64,000 nt of DNA from an uncultured Lachnospiraceae bacterium (GTDB lineage Bacteria; Bacillota; Clostridia; Lachnospirales; Lachnospiraceae): NCBI GenBank assembly GCA_910577735.1, contig CAJTOO010000009.1, positions 98,142-162,141 of the forward strand, given 5' to 3'. Position numbers and translations under genes: made by a program. Below, piece by piece: positions 1 to 9,313 of the stretch (position 1 is its first letter; each line of letters opens with the position of its first letter). Below the pieces are notes generated by a model. It saw only the letters and a list, made by a program, of their open reading frames with translations. It ran no database searches and was not told the origin of the DNA.

Positions 1-1
1 G

Positions 2-97
2 CTCACTTTAGAGAATTACGAAAAACGCCTGGATGACATGTATGCTCTGTCAGAAGAGATTGTGAAAACAGAGATTTTGAGATATTATGATAATTAG
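2..97 (+). CDS. 3' end of an unidentified gene (partial)
   Basis: An open frame enters from the left edge and ends at the TAG at 95-97, giving the last 31 residues of a protein. The residues are charged and probably helical, with several Glu, Lys and Tyr. It lies on the same strand as, and 39 bp ahead of, the exodeoxyribonuclease gene, so the two could be cotranscribed. Too little is visible to name a family. Confidence 0.5.
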   Translation, partial: LTLENYEKRLDDMYALSEEIVKTEILRYYDN

Positions 98-136
98 AAA
101 TTTATTTGACAAAAGCAGAATAGAAATGAGGACATT

Positions 137-889
137 ATGAAATTTATTTCCTGGAACGTAAACGGATTAAGAGCCTGTGCAGGCAAAGGTTTTTTGGACT
201 TCTTTAAAGAAACGGATGCAGATATCTTCTGTCTGCAGGAGACCAAATTACAGGCGGGACAGATTGACCTGGATTTGCCAGGCTACCATCAATATTGGAA
301 TTATGCAGAAAAAAAGGGATATTCCGGTACAGCTGTCTTTACCAAAGAAGAGCCCTTACATGTTTCCTATGGGATTGGGATTGAGGAGCATGACCATGAA
401 GGACGTGTCATCACTTTAGAATATGCTGATTTTTATTTCATTACAGTTTACACGCCTAATTCCCAGAATGAACTGGCGCGCCTGGACTATCGTATGAAAT
501 GGGAAGAAGACTTTTTAGCTTATCTGAAAAAATTAGAAGAGACCAAACCTGTCATCTTCTGCGGTGATTTAAATGTGGCCCATAAAGAAATTGACTTAAA
601 GAATCCCAAATCCAATCACAAAAACGCCGGCTTTACAGACGAAGAACGGGGAAAATTCACTGCTTTAATGGAAGCCGGATTTATAGATACTTTCCGTCAC
701 TTTTATCCGGATTTGGAAGGCGTATATTCCTGGTGGTCCTATCGTTTCAGTGCCAGGCAGAAGAATGCGGGATGGCGTATTGACTATTTCCTTACCTCTG
801 CGTCTTTAAAAGACCGGTTACAAGATGCTGTCATCTATACAGATATTCTGGGATCCGATCACTGTCCGGTGGGATTAATACTTAAATAA
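137..889 (+). CDS. xth: Exodeoxyribonuclease III / class II AP endonuclease
   Basis: 250-residue member of the ExoIII (Xth/ExoA) branch of the endonuclease/exonuclease/phosphatase fold. It cuts DNA 5' of abasic sites and trims 3' blocking groups in base-excision repair. Family motifs appear in order: SWNVNGLRA near the N-terminus, LQETKLQ (metal-binding Glu), the YTPNSQ region, GDLNVAH (catalytic Asp and Asn), WWSYR and the C-terminal GSDHCPV with the catalytic Asp-His. Length is normal for the family. The start has a GAGG sequence just upstream. The gene converges on the mgtC-like gene, whose stop is only 5 bp away. Confidence 0.95.
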   Translation: MKFISWNVNGLRACAGKGFLDFFKETDADIFCLQETKLQAGQIDLDLPGYHQYWNYAEKKGYSGTAVFTKEEPLHVSYGIGIEEHDHEGRVITLEYADFYFITVYTPNSQNELARLDYRMKWEEDFLAYLKKLEETKPVIFCGDLNVAHKEIDLKNPKSNHKNAGFTDEERGKFTALMEAGFIDTFRHFYPDLEGVYSWWSYRFSARQKNAGWRIDYFLTSASLKDRLQDAVIYTDILGSDHCPVGLILK

Positions 890-894
890 TCTTC

Positions 895-1572
895 TTAAAG
901 AAAATCTACTGATTCAACTTTATCTGATCTAGTAATAATTTCGTAAATCTCTGTATTCTCCATGCCTTTACCGGTATGGAGAATCAGATATGCCGAAATG
1001 CTGTCCCCAATCTTAGAAGTACTGATTTCCATAGAATCCACTGCAACGCCAGCTGCTTTCAAATCCTGAATAATGACATGAAGATACCGGCTCTCTTCCA
1101 GGTCAATGATCACATTACAATATCTGGAATTTCTGGTGGCAAAGCGCTCCACAAAGGGAAGAATATGCAGAGACAGCAGCATCACAAGTGTGATCAATAC
1201 GCCTCCTTCCACAAATCCTATCCCTACAGCCAGTCCAATGGTAGCGCTGGCCCAGAGAGTCGCCGCAGTCGTAAGACCCCTGACACGGTGATTTGATATG
1301 ATGATTGTTCCCACGCCCAGAAAGCCCACACCGCTGATCACCTGTGCCGCCAGACGGTTCATATTGGCAAGACCCGGAAAATGAACCTGAATATACTGCT
1401 CTGTCAACATCACTAAAGTGGCACCAAGACAAACTACAGTCATCGTTTTTGTACCCGCACCGCGATGTTTCATCCCCCGGTCAAGACCGATGATACCGCC
1501 AAGAAACATGGATACCACCACCCGTATGATAAGATTCTCTACTGTCCATTCCGAAAAGTTACCGAATAGCAT
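895..1572 (-). CDS. MgtC/SapB family membrane protein
   Basis: 225 residues. The first 140 or so form the MgtC/SapB membrane domain, with family motifs GGIIGLDRG, HRGAGTKTM and ISGVGFLGVGTI and four to five hydrophobic segments. The C-terminal part is soluble and ACT-like. MgtC proteins modulate magnesium and phosphate homeostasis and F-type ATP synthase in some bacteria, but most Firmicutes members are uncharacterised. No magnesium riboswitch or leader is apparent upstream. Family assignment is firm; the substrate or target is not known. Confidence 0.88.
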   Translation of the reverse strand: MLFGNFSEWTVENLIIRVVVSMFLGGIIGLDRGMKHRGAGTKTMTVVCLGATLVMLTEQYIQVHFPGLANMNRLAAQVISGVGFLGVGTIIISNHRVRGLTTAATLWASATIGLAVGIGFVEGGVLITLVMLLSLHILPFVERFATRNSRYCNVIIDLEESRYLHVIIQDLKAAGVAVDSMEISTSKIGDSISAYLILHTGKGMENTEIYEIITRSDKVESVDFL

Positions 1573-1628
1573 TTCTGTCTCCCGTATATTCTGCAGTCAG
1601 ATAATAACTGCTTGAAACCCCGCCCCGG

Positions 1629-1970
1629 TCACATGTCAAACATCTTTCTAAGTGGATTGACGCCTTTTGCCTGTTCCATAATCATAGACTTCTGTTCCAA
1701 AAGATACGCCTCAAGCCTGGCCACTTCTTCTTCCGTAAATCCCTGTGATTTTTCAATCTTTGCATCAGGTACAATTCCTTCTGCCCAGGCCTTCCCGCGA
1801 AGAAAGGAAACCCTTACAAATGACTTTTCACCCTTATGAAGCATCCCTGTCACCAGCATATTCACATCTTCCGGAATCTGCGGCTGTGGACTTGACTCTT
1901 TTATCACGTTTTCCGGTTTCTCATCTTCTTTGATAATTATCTTTTTAAGAATTACTTTGCCGTCTTCCAT
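1629..1970 (-). CDS. Hypothetical charged protein, 113 aa
   Basis: I do not recognise this family. The start at 1970 was chosen because AAGGAAG sits 5 to 6 bp upstream; an in-frame ATG farther up (2039) has no comparable site. The N-terminus is Lys/Glu-rich with repeated Ile, followed by a Pro-rich stretch, a more conserved-looking central part (VNMLVTGMLHKGEKSFVRVSF) and a helical Glu/Leu C-terminus. There is no membrane segment or signal peptide. It lies between ogt and the mgtC-like gene on the same strand and looks like a small cytosolic protein. Confidence 0.6.
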   Translation of the reverse strand: MEDGKVILKKIIIKEDEKPENVIKESSPQPQIPEDVNMLVTGMLHKGEKSFVRVSFLRGKAWAEGIVPDAKIEKSQGFTEEEVARLEAYLLEQKSMIMEQAKGVNPLRKMFDM

Positions 1971-2086
1971 ATATACTTCCTTTTTCATTTCCTTTTGCTT
2001 ACTACTATCATACACCGAACAAAACCATTTGTCATGCAAATAGCCGGGAACAATTTTAGCTCCTCTTTTTGTATTTTCTAATTTAA

Positions 2087-2593
2087 CTACAATCTACTCA
2101 CATCCGCCCCTTCCAGAGAAAGAAGGTGTTTCTTGATATCCAGTCCTCCCGCATATCCAGTCAAACTTCCGTCAGAACCCACCACGCGGTGACAAGGTAT
2201 GATGACAGAAATGGAATTATGGCCCACCGCACCGCCTACAGCCTGGGCAGACATATGAGCAAGACCTTTCTCTTCCGCAATTTTTGCTGCCAGTTCCTTA
2301 TAAGTCACCGTCTGTCCATATGGAATCTGTTGTAATAACTTCCAGACACTGATCCGGAAAGAGGAACCAATCAGATGAACAGAGGGCATGAAATCCGGTT
2401 TCTGTCCGGAGAAATAGATATCCAGCCACCTTTTTGATGTTTCAAATATTGGCAAATCTTTTTCTTCATGTTCTGCATCTAACTTATCGGCATAATATTT
2501 TTGACCATAAAACCAAAGTCCCGTCAGACCAATTTCGTCAGCAGCAAGAAGTATATTTCCTACAGGGGACTGATAAACAGACGTATATTGCAT
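2087..2593 (-). CDS. ogt: Methylated-DNA--[protein]-cysteine S-methyltransferase
   Basis: 168-residue Ogt/MGMT-type suicide repair protein that moves the alkyl group from O6-alkylguanine to its own cysteine. The active-site motif IPCHRVVG is intact, followed by the usual GSLTGYAGG loop. The helix-turn-helix preceding it (GQTVTYKELAAKIA) binds the DNA minor groove. Length is typical of stand-alone Ogt without an Ada domain. A GGAGG lies upstream of the ATG. It shares its orientation with the hypothetical gene at 1629-1970, and a second DNA-repair gene (xth) is 1.2 kb away. Confidence 0.93.
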   Translation of the reverse strand: MQYTSVYQSPVGNILLAADEIGLTGLWFYGQKYYADKLDAEHEEKDLPIFETSKRWLDIYFSGQKPDFMPSVHLIGSSFRISVWKLLQQIPYGQTVTYKELAAKIAEEKGLAHMSAQAVGGAVGHNSISVIIPCHRVVGSDGSLTGYAGGLDIKKHLLSLEGADVSRL

Positions 2594-2835
2594 GACATTC
2601 CTCCATATCTATAACTCACATTGTGTTCTTTCCTTTTACCTTTCAAACCATTCTATCCCTGTTCTAAATTCATACTGATTATTTAAAAGGAGATCAATCT
2701 CTGGCTTTATACACAGATTTTGTATTAAACGCATTATAACATGTCAGAGTATAAATGAAAATCCGGGTAATTTTCTTCTATCATGACTCAATATTGCTTT
2801 GGAACAAAAATTTATCGAATATCAATAAATATTTG

Positions 2836-2864
2836 TTGACATTCGTTTTTAGGCGTGCTATTTT
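2836..2864 (+). promoter_or_regulatory. Sigma-A promoter for the DUF2975 operon
   Basis: TTGACA (2836-2841) and TATTTT (2859-2864) are separated by exactly 17 bp. They lie about 65 bp upstream of the DUF2975 start, in the divergent gap after ogt (2594-2928). Apart from this promoter I see no gene or strong structure in that gap. Confidence 0.6.
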
Positions 2865-2928
2865 AAAATTACAGTAAAATAAAATCTCTGAACATACATT
2901 GATTGAATAACAGAAAGGACATATCAAA

Positions 2929-3375
2929 ATGAAAGACAAACTGACCATCTTTACGAAATATCTGTTAGACTTCATGTTTTACGCCGGAATCATTGTAACT
3001 GCCACACTTCCGTTAAGTATTCATTTCTATGGACTCTACAACAGCTATTTTGAAAATAACTTTTATTCTCTGTTTGTTATTCTTTTATTATCCGGCATTT
3101 TTGCCGTGCTTATTTTACAACAGCTTCGGAAAATGTTCAGTTCCGTCTTAAATGATGATTGCTTTATCCGGGAAAACGTGGTAAGTCTGCAAAAGATGAG
3201 CATCTACAGTTTCTTTATCGCTGTGATCACAGCATGCCGCCTGTTTATCTACCTGACTCCGGCAGTATTGATTGTTATTCTGGTGTTTGTGATTGCCGGG
3301 CTTTTCAGCAAGGTACTTGCCCAGGTATTTGACAAGGCCATTACTTACAAACTGGAAAACGATCTGACCATATAA
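2929..3375 (+). CDS. DUF2975 family four-helix membrane protein
   Basis: 148 residues with four hydrophobic segments (about residues 10-32, 43-62, 85-105 and 110-132), matching DUF2975 proteins. These are typically encoded immediately before a small Cro/CI-type regulator, exactly as here. The function is unknown; the pairing suggests a membrane partner for the downstream regulator. The start has AGAAAGGA upstream. First gene of a three-gene plus-strand operon. Confidence 0.75.
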   Translation: MKDKLTIFTKYLLDFMFYAGIIVTATLPLSIHFYGLYNSYFENNFYSLFVILLLSGIFAVLILQQLRKMFSSVLNDDCFIRENVVSLQKMSIYSFFIAVITACRLFIYLTPAVLIVILVFVIAGLFSKVLAQVFDKAITYKLENDLTI

Positions 3376-3417
3376 ATACGAACTTCAAATGATAGAAACA
3401 AAGGAGCAAACACTGAT

Positions 3418-3678
3418 ATGGCAATTATCATTAATCTGGACGTCATGATGGCAATGCGCAAGAAAGGGCTTACCGAACTGGCTGGTGATATCGACATCAC
3501 CCTTGCAAATCTGTCCATCCTTAAAAATAATAAAGCCAAGGCAATTCGTCTCTCCACCTTAAATGAAATCTGCAAAGCGTTGAACTGTCAGCCAGGAGAT
3601 ATTCTGGAATATGTGGAAGATACAAAAGACGAAGAAAACAAAGAAGAATCTGACGATATGAAAAAGAAAGGAGATTAA
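3418..3678 (+). CDS. Small Cro/CI-type (YozG-like) transcriptional regulator
   Basis: 86 residues. The first 65 form a helix-turn-helix of the short HTH_26 type (GLTELAGDIDIT then LSTLNEICKALNCQPGDILEY), followed by a highly acidic tail rich in Glu/Asp/Lys. Such regulators are regularly coupled to DUF2975 proteins. It follows DUF2975 by 42 bp with a GGAG site and precedes the DUF4173 gene by 3 bp, so all three are likely one transcript and the regulator probably controls it. Confidence 0.8.
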   Translation: MAIIINLDVMMAMRKKGLTELAGDIDITLANLSILKNNKAKAIRLSTLNEICKALNCQPGDILEYVEDTKDEENKEESDDMKKKGD

Positions 3679-3681
3679 ATC

Positions 3682-5298
3682 ATGGAACAAACCAATCATT
3701 TTCAAGCAATGAATCAACCTCAAACAAATCCTCAGGCTGCGGCTCAGCTTTACCCCAACCAAATTTATCAGGCTGCACCAATGTCTTCAACCAAAGAAAA
3801 TACGGATAACATTTACACCAGGAACATGAAAAAGAATTTTCCATTCTTTGGTCTTAGCAGTTTTTTCTATGCCATATTTTATACTTTCTGTCTTTATAGA
3901 AATGCCTCCGGTATTACCTACCCTTTTTTCGTCGCCGGAACCCTTTGCTATTTCTTCTTCTCTATGTCAAAGTTAGGGGTTCCATACAAAAAAGACAGCA
4001 TTTTTTATATCATTAGTATACTGCTGTTGGGCATTTCCAACTGTATGACCGGTTCTCCACAGATACTCTTAATTAATAAGTTAGGCATCTTCCTGCTTTC
4101 TTTTATTCTGATATTGCATACAGTATACAATGACAATACATGGAATCTGCCAAAATACGTTACTGCTATTTGCCAGACGATAGGTACCTGTTTTATTTGT
4201 CTGTTACGTCCCTTTGGCGACATGATTTCTTATTTTGATGCCCAAAAACAGCAAAAAACAGGTAAAAAGAGCTATTTTCTACCTGTATGCATCGGTATTG
4301 CTATTGCAATTCCTCTCTTATTTGTAATGATACTGTTACTTACCAGTGCTGATATTGTCTTTGCAAATATGTTTCAACGTTTTTTTGAGGCCATTAATAT
4401 ATGGCAAGTTACGTGTATCCTGTTTCTTATCACTGCAGTCTTCTTTAGTTCCTATACAATCTTCGCAGCACTTGGAAAGAAAAATGTGACGGAAGAAGTG
4501 ACAGACAAAAGAATTTTTGATCCCATTATTGCCATTGTTGTAACAGCAGCGCTTTCAGTACTTTACCTCATGTTCAGCATCATTCAGATTATTTATCTCT
4601 TTATTGGTAATATGCAGCTTCCGGCTGGTTATACTTATGCAAGTTATGCCAGAGAAGGATTTTTCCAACTGCTTACTGTCTGTATTTTAAATTTGCTGTT
4701 GGTATTAATTTGCCTATACTTATTCAGAGATAATATGGTATTAAAAATTGTTCTAACCATCATCAGCGGATGCACCTATATTATGATACTGTCCAGCGCT
4801 TTGAGAATGCTCATGTACATTGACAGATATCACCTGACCTTCAAAAGAATACAAGTATTATGGACATTGGCCGTTATCTTTCTTCTGATGACCGGCGTCA
4901 CAATTTTTATCTACCATAAGAAGTTTCCTCTCTTTGCCTATGGCATGGCAGTAGTCACTGTATTTTATATTGCTTTATCATTCTCTCATCCCGACTACTG
5001 GATTGCCCGTTATAACCTGACTCATGAAGCATATACAGAAAGCGGAAGAAGATATCTGGCAGGCCTTTCAAGCGATGCTGCCCCAGCCATACTAAATCCG
5101 CAGATCAATCCTGATATCACAGATATACGGACAACACTTTTTCTTTATAACTCATCAGATTATACAGAATATAAAACACAATACAATCTGTTTTGGACAA
5201 TTGACTATTATAACCGCATGGAATATCATGCAGACAATATGCACTTAAGAAACTTTAATTTCTCTCATTATCAAGCTCAAAATTATCTGCTTGACTAA
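3682..5298 (+). CDS. DUF4173/DUF4153-type polytopic membrane protein
   Basis: 538 residues. A Gln/Asn/Pro-rich cytosolic N-terminus of about 45 residues is followed by roughly twelve hydrophobic segments and a soluble C-terminus. The C-terminal part carries the DYWIARYNL element and the paired RYLAGLSSDAAPAI segment typical of DUF4173 proteins. Biochemical role unknown; related genes often sit beside small HTH regulators, as here. The start is 3 bp after the preceding stop with AAAGGAG upstream. Its stop overlaps the convergent MATE gene by 4 bp, and a hairpin follows at once. Confidence 0.75.
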   Translation: MEQTNHFQAMNQPQTNPQAAAQLYPNQIYQAAPMSSTKENTDNIYTRNMKKNFPFFGLSSFFYAIFYTFCLYRNASGITYPFFVAGTLCYFFFSMSKLGVPYKKDSIFYIISILLLGISNCMTGSPQILLINKLGIFLLSFILILHTVYNDNTWNLPKYVTAICQTIGTCFICLLRPFGDMISYFDAQKQQKTGKKSYFLPVCIGIAIAIPLLFVMILLLTSADIVFANMFQRFFEAINIWQVTCILFLITAVFFSSYTIFAALGKKNVTEEVTDKRIFDPIIAIVVTAALSVLYLMFSIIQIIYLFIGNMQLPAGYTYASYAREGFFQLLTVCILNLLLVLICLYLFRDNMVLKIVLTIISGCTYIMILSSALRMLMYIDRYHLTFKRIQVLWTLAVIFLLMTGVTIFIYHKKFPLFAYGMAVVTVFYIALSFSHPDYWIARYNLTHEAYTESGRRYLAGLSSDAAPAILNPQINPDITDIRTTLFLYNSSDYTEYKTQYNLFWTIDYYNRMEYHADNMHLRNFNFSHYQAQNYLLD

Positions 5299-6665
5299 CC
5301 TTGCGGGACGTTTACATCGTCCCGCTTCATTTCTCTGATCACACTCACTCCTAATGGCACAGACACTGTCAGAGCAAAAATATCCGATATTGCCTGACAG
5401 ATTTCCACACCCGTAAGTCCCCAGAAATACGGCAGAATTGCAATTAACGGCAGGAAAAAAATTCCCTGTCTCGCGGAAGCCACTATAGATGCCTTCAAAC
5501 CTTTTCCGATAGACTGTAACATCATATTACACATGATAATCCAGGAACTTAAAGGCAATGCCACAATAGAATATCGAAGTGCTGCCGTCCCCACGCGTAT
5601 CACGTCAACATCACCTTTTCTGAAGATTGTCACCAACTGAGGAGCAAAGATAAAAACAAGCACGGCAACGCCGGTAAGACAGAAAAATGCTACCTTTACG
5701 CAGAAAAAGAATGCGTCAAGAACCCTCTTATATTTCTTAGCTCCATAATTAAATCCGCATACTGGCTGAAATCCCTGTCCAAAACCAATCAAAGCAGAGT
5801 TTACGAACATCATAATACGAGATACAATCGACATACCCGCTATTGCTGCATCACCATACACACCCGCTGCATGATTCAGACAGATAGTAGCAACACTGGC
5901 AAGACCCTGTCGAAACAGCGAAGGAATACCGCCCCTGATTACTTCTTTATAAAAATGCAGGTTAGGTTTAAAATTCTGCAGACTAATCTGAATATTACCG
6001 CCTCTTCTGATCATAATCAGCAGAAAAATAAAACTTAAATACTGACTGATCGTTGTAGCCAATGCCGCTCCTACAATTCCCATTTCAAAGCCAAAAATCA
6101 GAACAGGATCCAGAACAATATTAATAACTGCACCCGACACGATACCAATCATCGCATAAAAAGCGCTTCCCTGAAAACGCATCTGATTATTAAGTACCAA
6201 AGACGCCGTCATTGCTGGAGCACCAATGAGAATGATTCTCAAATAAGCAACCGTATAAGGCTGAATCGTTCTGGTAGAACCTAAAGCATAGGAAAGCGGC
6301 TCTATAAAGAGCAAACAGCCAATCATAATAATAAGACCGGCCAAAAATGATGTAAAAAATCCCACAGCCGACATTTTCTGAGCTTCTTCTATTTCACCGG
6401 CACCTAGTTTTCTGGAAATATAATTTCCAGACCCATGCCCAAATAAAAATCCTACAGCCTGTATGATCGCCATAAGAGAAAAAACAACTCCCACAGCTGC
6501 GGTAGACTGTGTATTAATTTTTCCCACAAAAAAAGTGTCAGCCATATTATAAAAAGAAGTTACTAACATACTTAAAATCGTAGGAACTGCCAGTCTGCAT
6601 ACCAGCTTTTTCACTGGCTCTTCCAACATATAATTTCTTTTTTCTTCTGCACTCTTAAATTCCAT
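5295..6665 (-). CDS. MATE family multidrug/cation efflux transporter
   Basis: 456 residues with twelve predicted membrane segments in two homologous halves. NorM/DinF-type features are visible: an N-terminal PTILSMLVTSFYNMADTFFV segment, GHGSGNYISRKLG in the first half and GFGQGFQPVCGFNYGA in the second. MATE proteins export cationic drugs or metabolites using a sodium or proton gradient; the substrate cannot be read from sequence. The C-terminal codons overlap the DUF4173 stop. A good promoter lies upstream at 6725-6753. Confidence 0.9.
   Translation of the reverse strand: MEFKSAEEKRNYMLEEPVKKLVCRLAVPTILSMLVTSFYNMADTFFVGKINTQSTAAVGVVFSLMAIIQAVGFLFGHGSGNYISRKLGAGEIEEAQKMSAVGFFTSFLAGLIIMIGCLLFIEPLSYALGSTRTIQPYTVAYLRIILIGAPAMTASLVLNNQMRFQGSAFYAMIGIVSGAVINIVLDPVLIFGFEMGIVGAALATTISQYLSFIFLLIMIRRGGNIQISLQNFKPNLHFYKEVIRGGIPSLFRQGLASVATICLNHAAGVYGDAAIAGMSIVSRIMMFVNSALIGFGQGFQPVCGFNYGAKKYKRVLDAFFFCVKVAFFCLTGVAVLVFIFAPQLVTIFRKGDVDVIRVGTAALRYSIVALPLSSWIIMCNMMLQSIGKGLKASIVASARQGIFFLPLIAILPYFWGLTGVEICQAISDIFALTVSVPLGVSVIREMKRDDVNVPQG
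5303..5325 (+). terminator. Hairpin ending the DUF2975-HTH-DUF4173 transcript
   Basis: GCGGGACG (5303-5310) and CGTCCCGC (5318-5325) form a perfect 8-bp stem with a 7-base loop, followed by TTCATTTCT. It sits inside the last codons of the opposing MATE gene, so that gene's C-terminus doubles as terminator sequence. The T-run is short, hence moderate confidence. Confidence 0.5.
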
Positions 6666-6724
6666 GGAATCTTCTTGCCTTTCTTTTATGAAACTGATAT
6701 TCCAATATAATAATTATCTTACTT

Positions 6725-6753
6725 ATTCTAGTTCTTCTATTTTTAATTTGCAA
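6725..6753 (-). promoter_or_regulatory. Promoter of the MATE transporter gene
   Basis: Read on the minus strand, TTGCAA (6753-6748) and TAGAAT (6730-6725) are separated by 17 bp, about 60 bp upstream of the MATE start. The rest of the 6666-7089 gap is A/T-rich with no gene or strong hairpin that I can support; it should also hold the promoter of the rubredoxin-fusion gene. Confidence 0.5.
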
Positions 6754-7089
6754 GTTTTATGTACCTGAATATATTCAACATCGTAATAGTTTAGTCTTTG
6801 GCTTCGCTGTTACTCTCCATTCTTATTATATTTTTTAAATAATATGATTATGTAGATTATCCATTGCATAATTCAAAATAAAGATAATCAATCCCTTTAG
6901 ATAAGTAAGATACACCCATGCAGGAAGCAATCGTCCGATATTAACAGGAATAGAATTTCAAAATATTCATATACTATTTTCATTAACTGCCAATAGATAC
7001 AGAAAACAATTTTATAAAAATAACTATTTTACATTTTATTTACAAACAAAAATTACTATGAATCAATAAAGAAGGATGAGGAATACTCT

Positions 7090-7692
7090 ATGAACCCAAA
7101 AGCACTATTTCAAATATCTTATGGACTGTATATCGCAGCATCTAAATTTGATAAGAAAATGAATGGATGTGTCGTCAATACTGTAATGCAAATCACTGAT
7201 AGTCCAAAGCAGATAGCTGTTGCCATCAACAAGGAAAATTTAACCTGCGAGATTATTCAGAAATCAAGAATGATTTCCCTCTCCGTACTTTCTGAGACTG
7301 CACCTTTCTCTCTTTTTCAGCATTTTGGGTTTCAGAGTGGCCGTAAAATAGATAAATTTGTCAATTATCCCTTTACCTTAACCAAACAGGAATTACCTTA
7401 TCTGACCAAACATACCAGTGCTTTTATCGACTGTAAAGTCACAAATACAATCGATCTGGAAACTCATTTACTTTTTATTGCAACGATAAATGATTGCGAA
7501 ATTATTTCTGGTGAAAAAGCAATGACCTACTCTTTTTATCATGAATTTGTTAAACCTCAGCCTTCTGTTTCTTCTGCCAAGGGATGGCGTTGTAATGTAT
7601 GCGGCTATATTTATGAAGGTGAAGAACTTCCCCCTGATTTTATATGCCCCTGGTGTAAACACGGTGTAGAAGATTTTGAAAAAATTATATGA
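7090..7692 (+). CDS. Flavin reductase-rubredoxin fusion (high-molecular-weight rubredoxin type)
   Basis: 200 residues. Residues 1-155 are a flavin-reductase-like FMN-binding split-barrel domain. The last 35 or so are a rubredoxin with CNVCGY and CPWCK, which supply the four iron ligands. Such fusions act as NAD(P)H:rubredoxin electron shuttles feeding flavodiiron oxidases or peroxide reductases, so a role in oxygen/ROS detoxification in an anaerobe is the natural inference. The rubredoxin domain is shorter than usual between the two Cys pairs (knuckle loops joined by EGEELPPDFI). An AAGGATGAGG site precedes the start, and a terminator follows. Confidence 0.88.
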   Translation: MNPKALFQISYGLYIAASKFDKKMNGCVVNTVMQITDSPKQIAVAINKENLTCEIIQKSRMISLSVLSETAPFSLFQHFGFQSGRKIDKFVNYPFTLTKQELPYLTKHTSAFIDCKVTNTIDLETHLLFIATINDCEIISGEKAMTYSFYHEFVKPQPSVSSAKGWRCNVCGYIYEGEELPPDFICPWCKHGVEDFEKII

Positions 7693-7709
7693 TGTTAATT
7701 GAGACAGCA

Positions 7710-7738
7710 TGGGGATTGACGAAAAGTCAATCCCCATA
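7710..7738 (+). terminator. Hairpin after the rubredoxin-fusion gene
   Basis: A perfect 12-bp stem (7710-7721 with 7727-7738; ATGGGGATTGAC and its complement) closes a five-base loop. It lies 18 bp after the stop codon, between two convergent genes, and may serve both. The downstream T-run is weak. Confidence 0.6.
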
Positions 7739-7782
7739 TACTTTGCTTATCTCTTCCTTCGCTTCTTCCTCTTGTTTTGAAT

Positions 7783-8124
7783 TTAAAAATCTTTCATTTT
7801 ACTTATTCCGGAATATTTCTTTTCCATTTCTTTTTCATAATCTTCCCATATGTGAACCATATAACGAAGCATCTGCATAGAAACATTATACTCTGCTTTT
7901 ATTTTATGTTCAATAAGAAAAACAATATAAAGCGGTAAATAAAGCGTATTTTCGTCTTTAGTAAAAGGAAGATACTTTGAAATATTTATCTTTTTTACTG
8001 TATCGCTTTCCCGTTCTGTACTATAAAGAGGTACATAACGTTCAGATACATCTTCAATATCTTCCGGCTGTATATTACGAAAAATTTCCAAATACATTAC
8101 AATTCCATCATAATATGTTATCAT
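7783..8124 (-). CDS. Hypothetical protein, 113 aa
   Basis: I do not recognise a family. The protein is mostly helical and charged, with a hydrophobic segment (LYLPLYIVFLI) in the middle that is more likely a buried helix than a membrane span. The C-terminus is strongly charged (EDYEKEMEKKYSG). The ATG has no strong ribosome site, and a second in-frame ATG (MYLEIFRN, residue 10) is possible. It is isolated between two plus-strand genes and could be a lineage-specific small protein. Confidence 0.5.
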   Translation of the reverse strand: MITYYDGIVMYLEIFRNIQPEDIEDVSERYVPLYSTERESDTVKKINISKYLPFTKDENTLYLPLYIVFLIEHKIKAEYNVSMQMLRYMVHIWEDYEKEMEKKYSGISKMKDF

Positions 8125-8308
8125 TTATGAAGAAAACCTTGTATTTAGAGGAATGCAACCTGGTTTTTACATGAAAATATTCAAAAGCAACATCAGATTG
8201 ATAGAGTTGCCTTCTCTGTTTTTATACAATATTCATGTACTGAAACAACATTCAGTGCATGTGGCCGGCACAGCTTAACATGAAAAGTATAAATGATGGA
8301 GGTTAGTT

Positions 8309-9238
8309 ATGAGTTTAGGACAAAATTTACAATTTTTAAGAAAACAAAAAGACATGACACAGGAACAGCTTGCAGAATTATTAGAAGTATCCAGGCAATC
8401 TGTCTCCAAATGGGAATCAGATACCACTTTTCCTGAAACGGATAAACTTTTACAAATTGCAAACTTATTTCACTGCACATTGGATGATCTGATGCAGAAA
8501 GATATCAGCACTCAATATGTAGAAGATACCAATCATTATGACAGTCATAAAAATCAATTCAGTAAATGGATTACAATAGGTGTAGGACTTATTCTTTTTG
8601 GATTGACAATGTGTGCTTTTTTATGTGCCGTACTTCCAAAAAGCGAGAATTTTGACATGGATATGATATCAGCTATTGTATTTTTCCTTTTTGTTGTAGT
8701 GGCTGTAGCGATTTTCATAGTTGCAGGATTACAGGACAGTTATTTTACAAAAAAACATCCTTATATAGAAGATTTCTACTCAGAAGAAGAAAAAGATGCT
8801 TTTCATAAGAAACTTATCACTCTTATTACATCTGGCGTTGTACTGATTATTGTCGGACTAATCCTCATGATGGGAACTGAAATAGTATCCGGAAGTATGC
8901 AGGAAAGTAGTATTAATCTGGAAGAAATCATGAGCTGCGTATTCCTGTTGTTCGTAACGATTGCTGTGATATTATTTGTTTATGCTGGTACACAGAGCAG
9001 TAAATATAATATTAAACACTATAATCTCATGCAGGACCACAACTCCCAGACTTATCAAAATGATAAGAAAAAAGGATTCTACTGTGGCTGTACTATGATC
9101 ATAGCTACCATTATATTTGTTGCCTGTGGTTTAATCGGTAATTTATGGCAAACCGCATGGGTTGTATTTCCGATTTTTGGAATTTTCTGTGGAATCATCT
9201 CTATGACTATTGAAAGAAATAATCATGAAGAAGAATAA
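8309..9238 (+). CDS. XRE-family regulator fused to a membrane domain
   Basis: 309 residues. Residues 1-66 form a classic Cro/CI helix-turn-helix (MTQEQLAELLEVSRQSVSKWE, then LLQIANLFHCTLDDLM). After a linker come about six hydrophobic segments in pairs (around 88-110, 118-138, 168-190, 205-225, 250-290). The architecture suggests a membrane-tethered regulator that senses something at or in the membrane; no partner is encoded adjacent. A GGAGGT precedes the ATG by 5 bp, and a strong terminator follows. Confidence 0.85.
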   Translation: MSLGQNLQFLRKQKDMTQEQLAELLEVSRQSVSKWESDTTFPETDKLLQIANLFHCTLDDLMQKDISTQYVEDTNHYDSHKNQFSKWITIGVGLILFGLTMCAFLCAVLPKSENFDMDMISAIVFFLFVVVAVAIFIVAGLQDSYFTKKHPYIEDFYSEEEKDAFHKKLITLITSGVVLIIVGLILMMGTEIVSGSMQESSINLEEIMSCVFLLFVTIAVILFVYAGTQSSKYNIKHYNLMQDHNSQTYQNDKKKGFYCGCTMIIATIIFVACGLIGNLWQTAWVVFPIFGIFCGIISMTIERNNHEEE

Positions 9239-9261
9239 ATATTCTGTCAGAACAGATGTAC

Positions 9262-9299
9262 AAAACCCGCCTTTGCAGTTCATAGCAAGGGCGGGTTTT
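9262..9299 (+). terminator. Bidirectional rho-independent terminator
   Basis: AAAACCCGCCTTTGC (9262-9276) pairs with GCAAGGGCGGGTTTT (9285-9299) through 15 positions including one G-T wobble, with an eight-base loop. The A-run on one side and T-run on the other fit termination in both directions, between the XRE gene and the convergent phosphoesterase gene. Confidence 0.85.
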
Positions 9300-9313
9300 A
9301 CATTAAATCATTT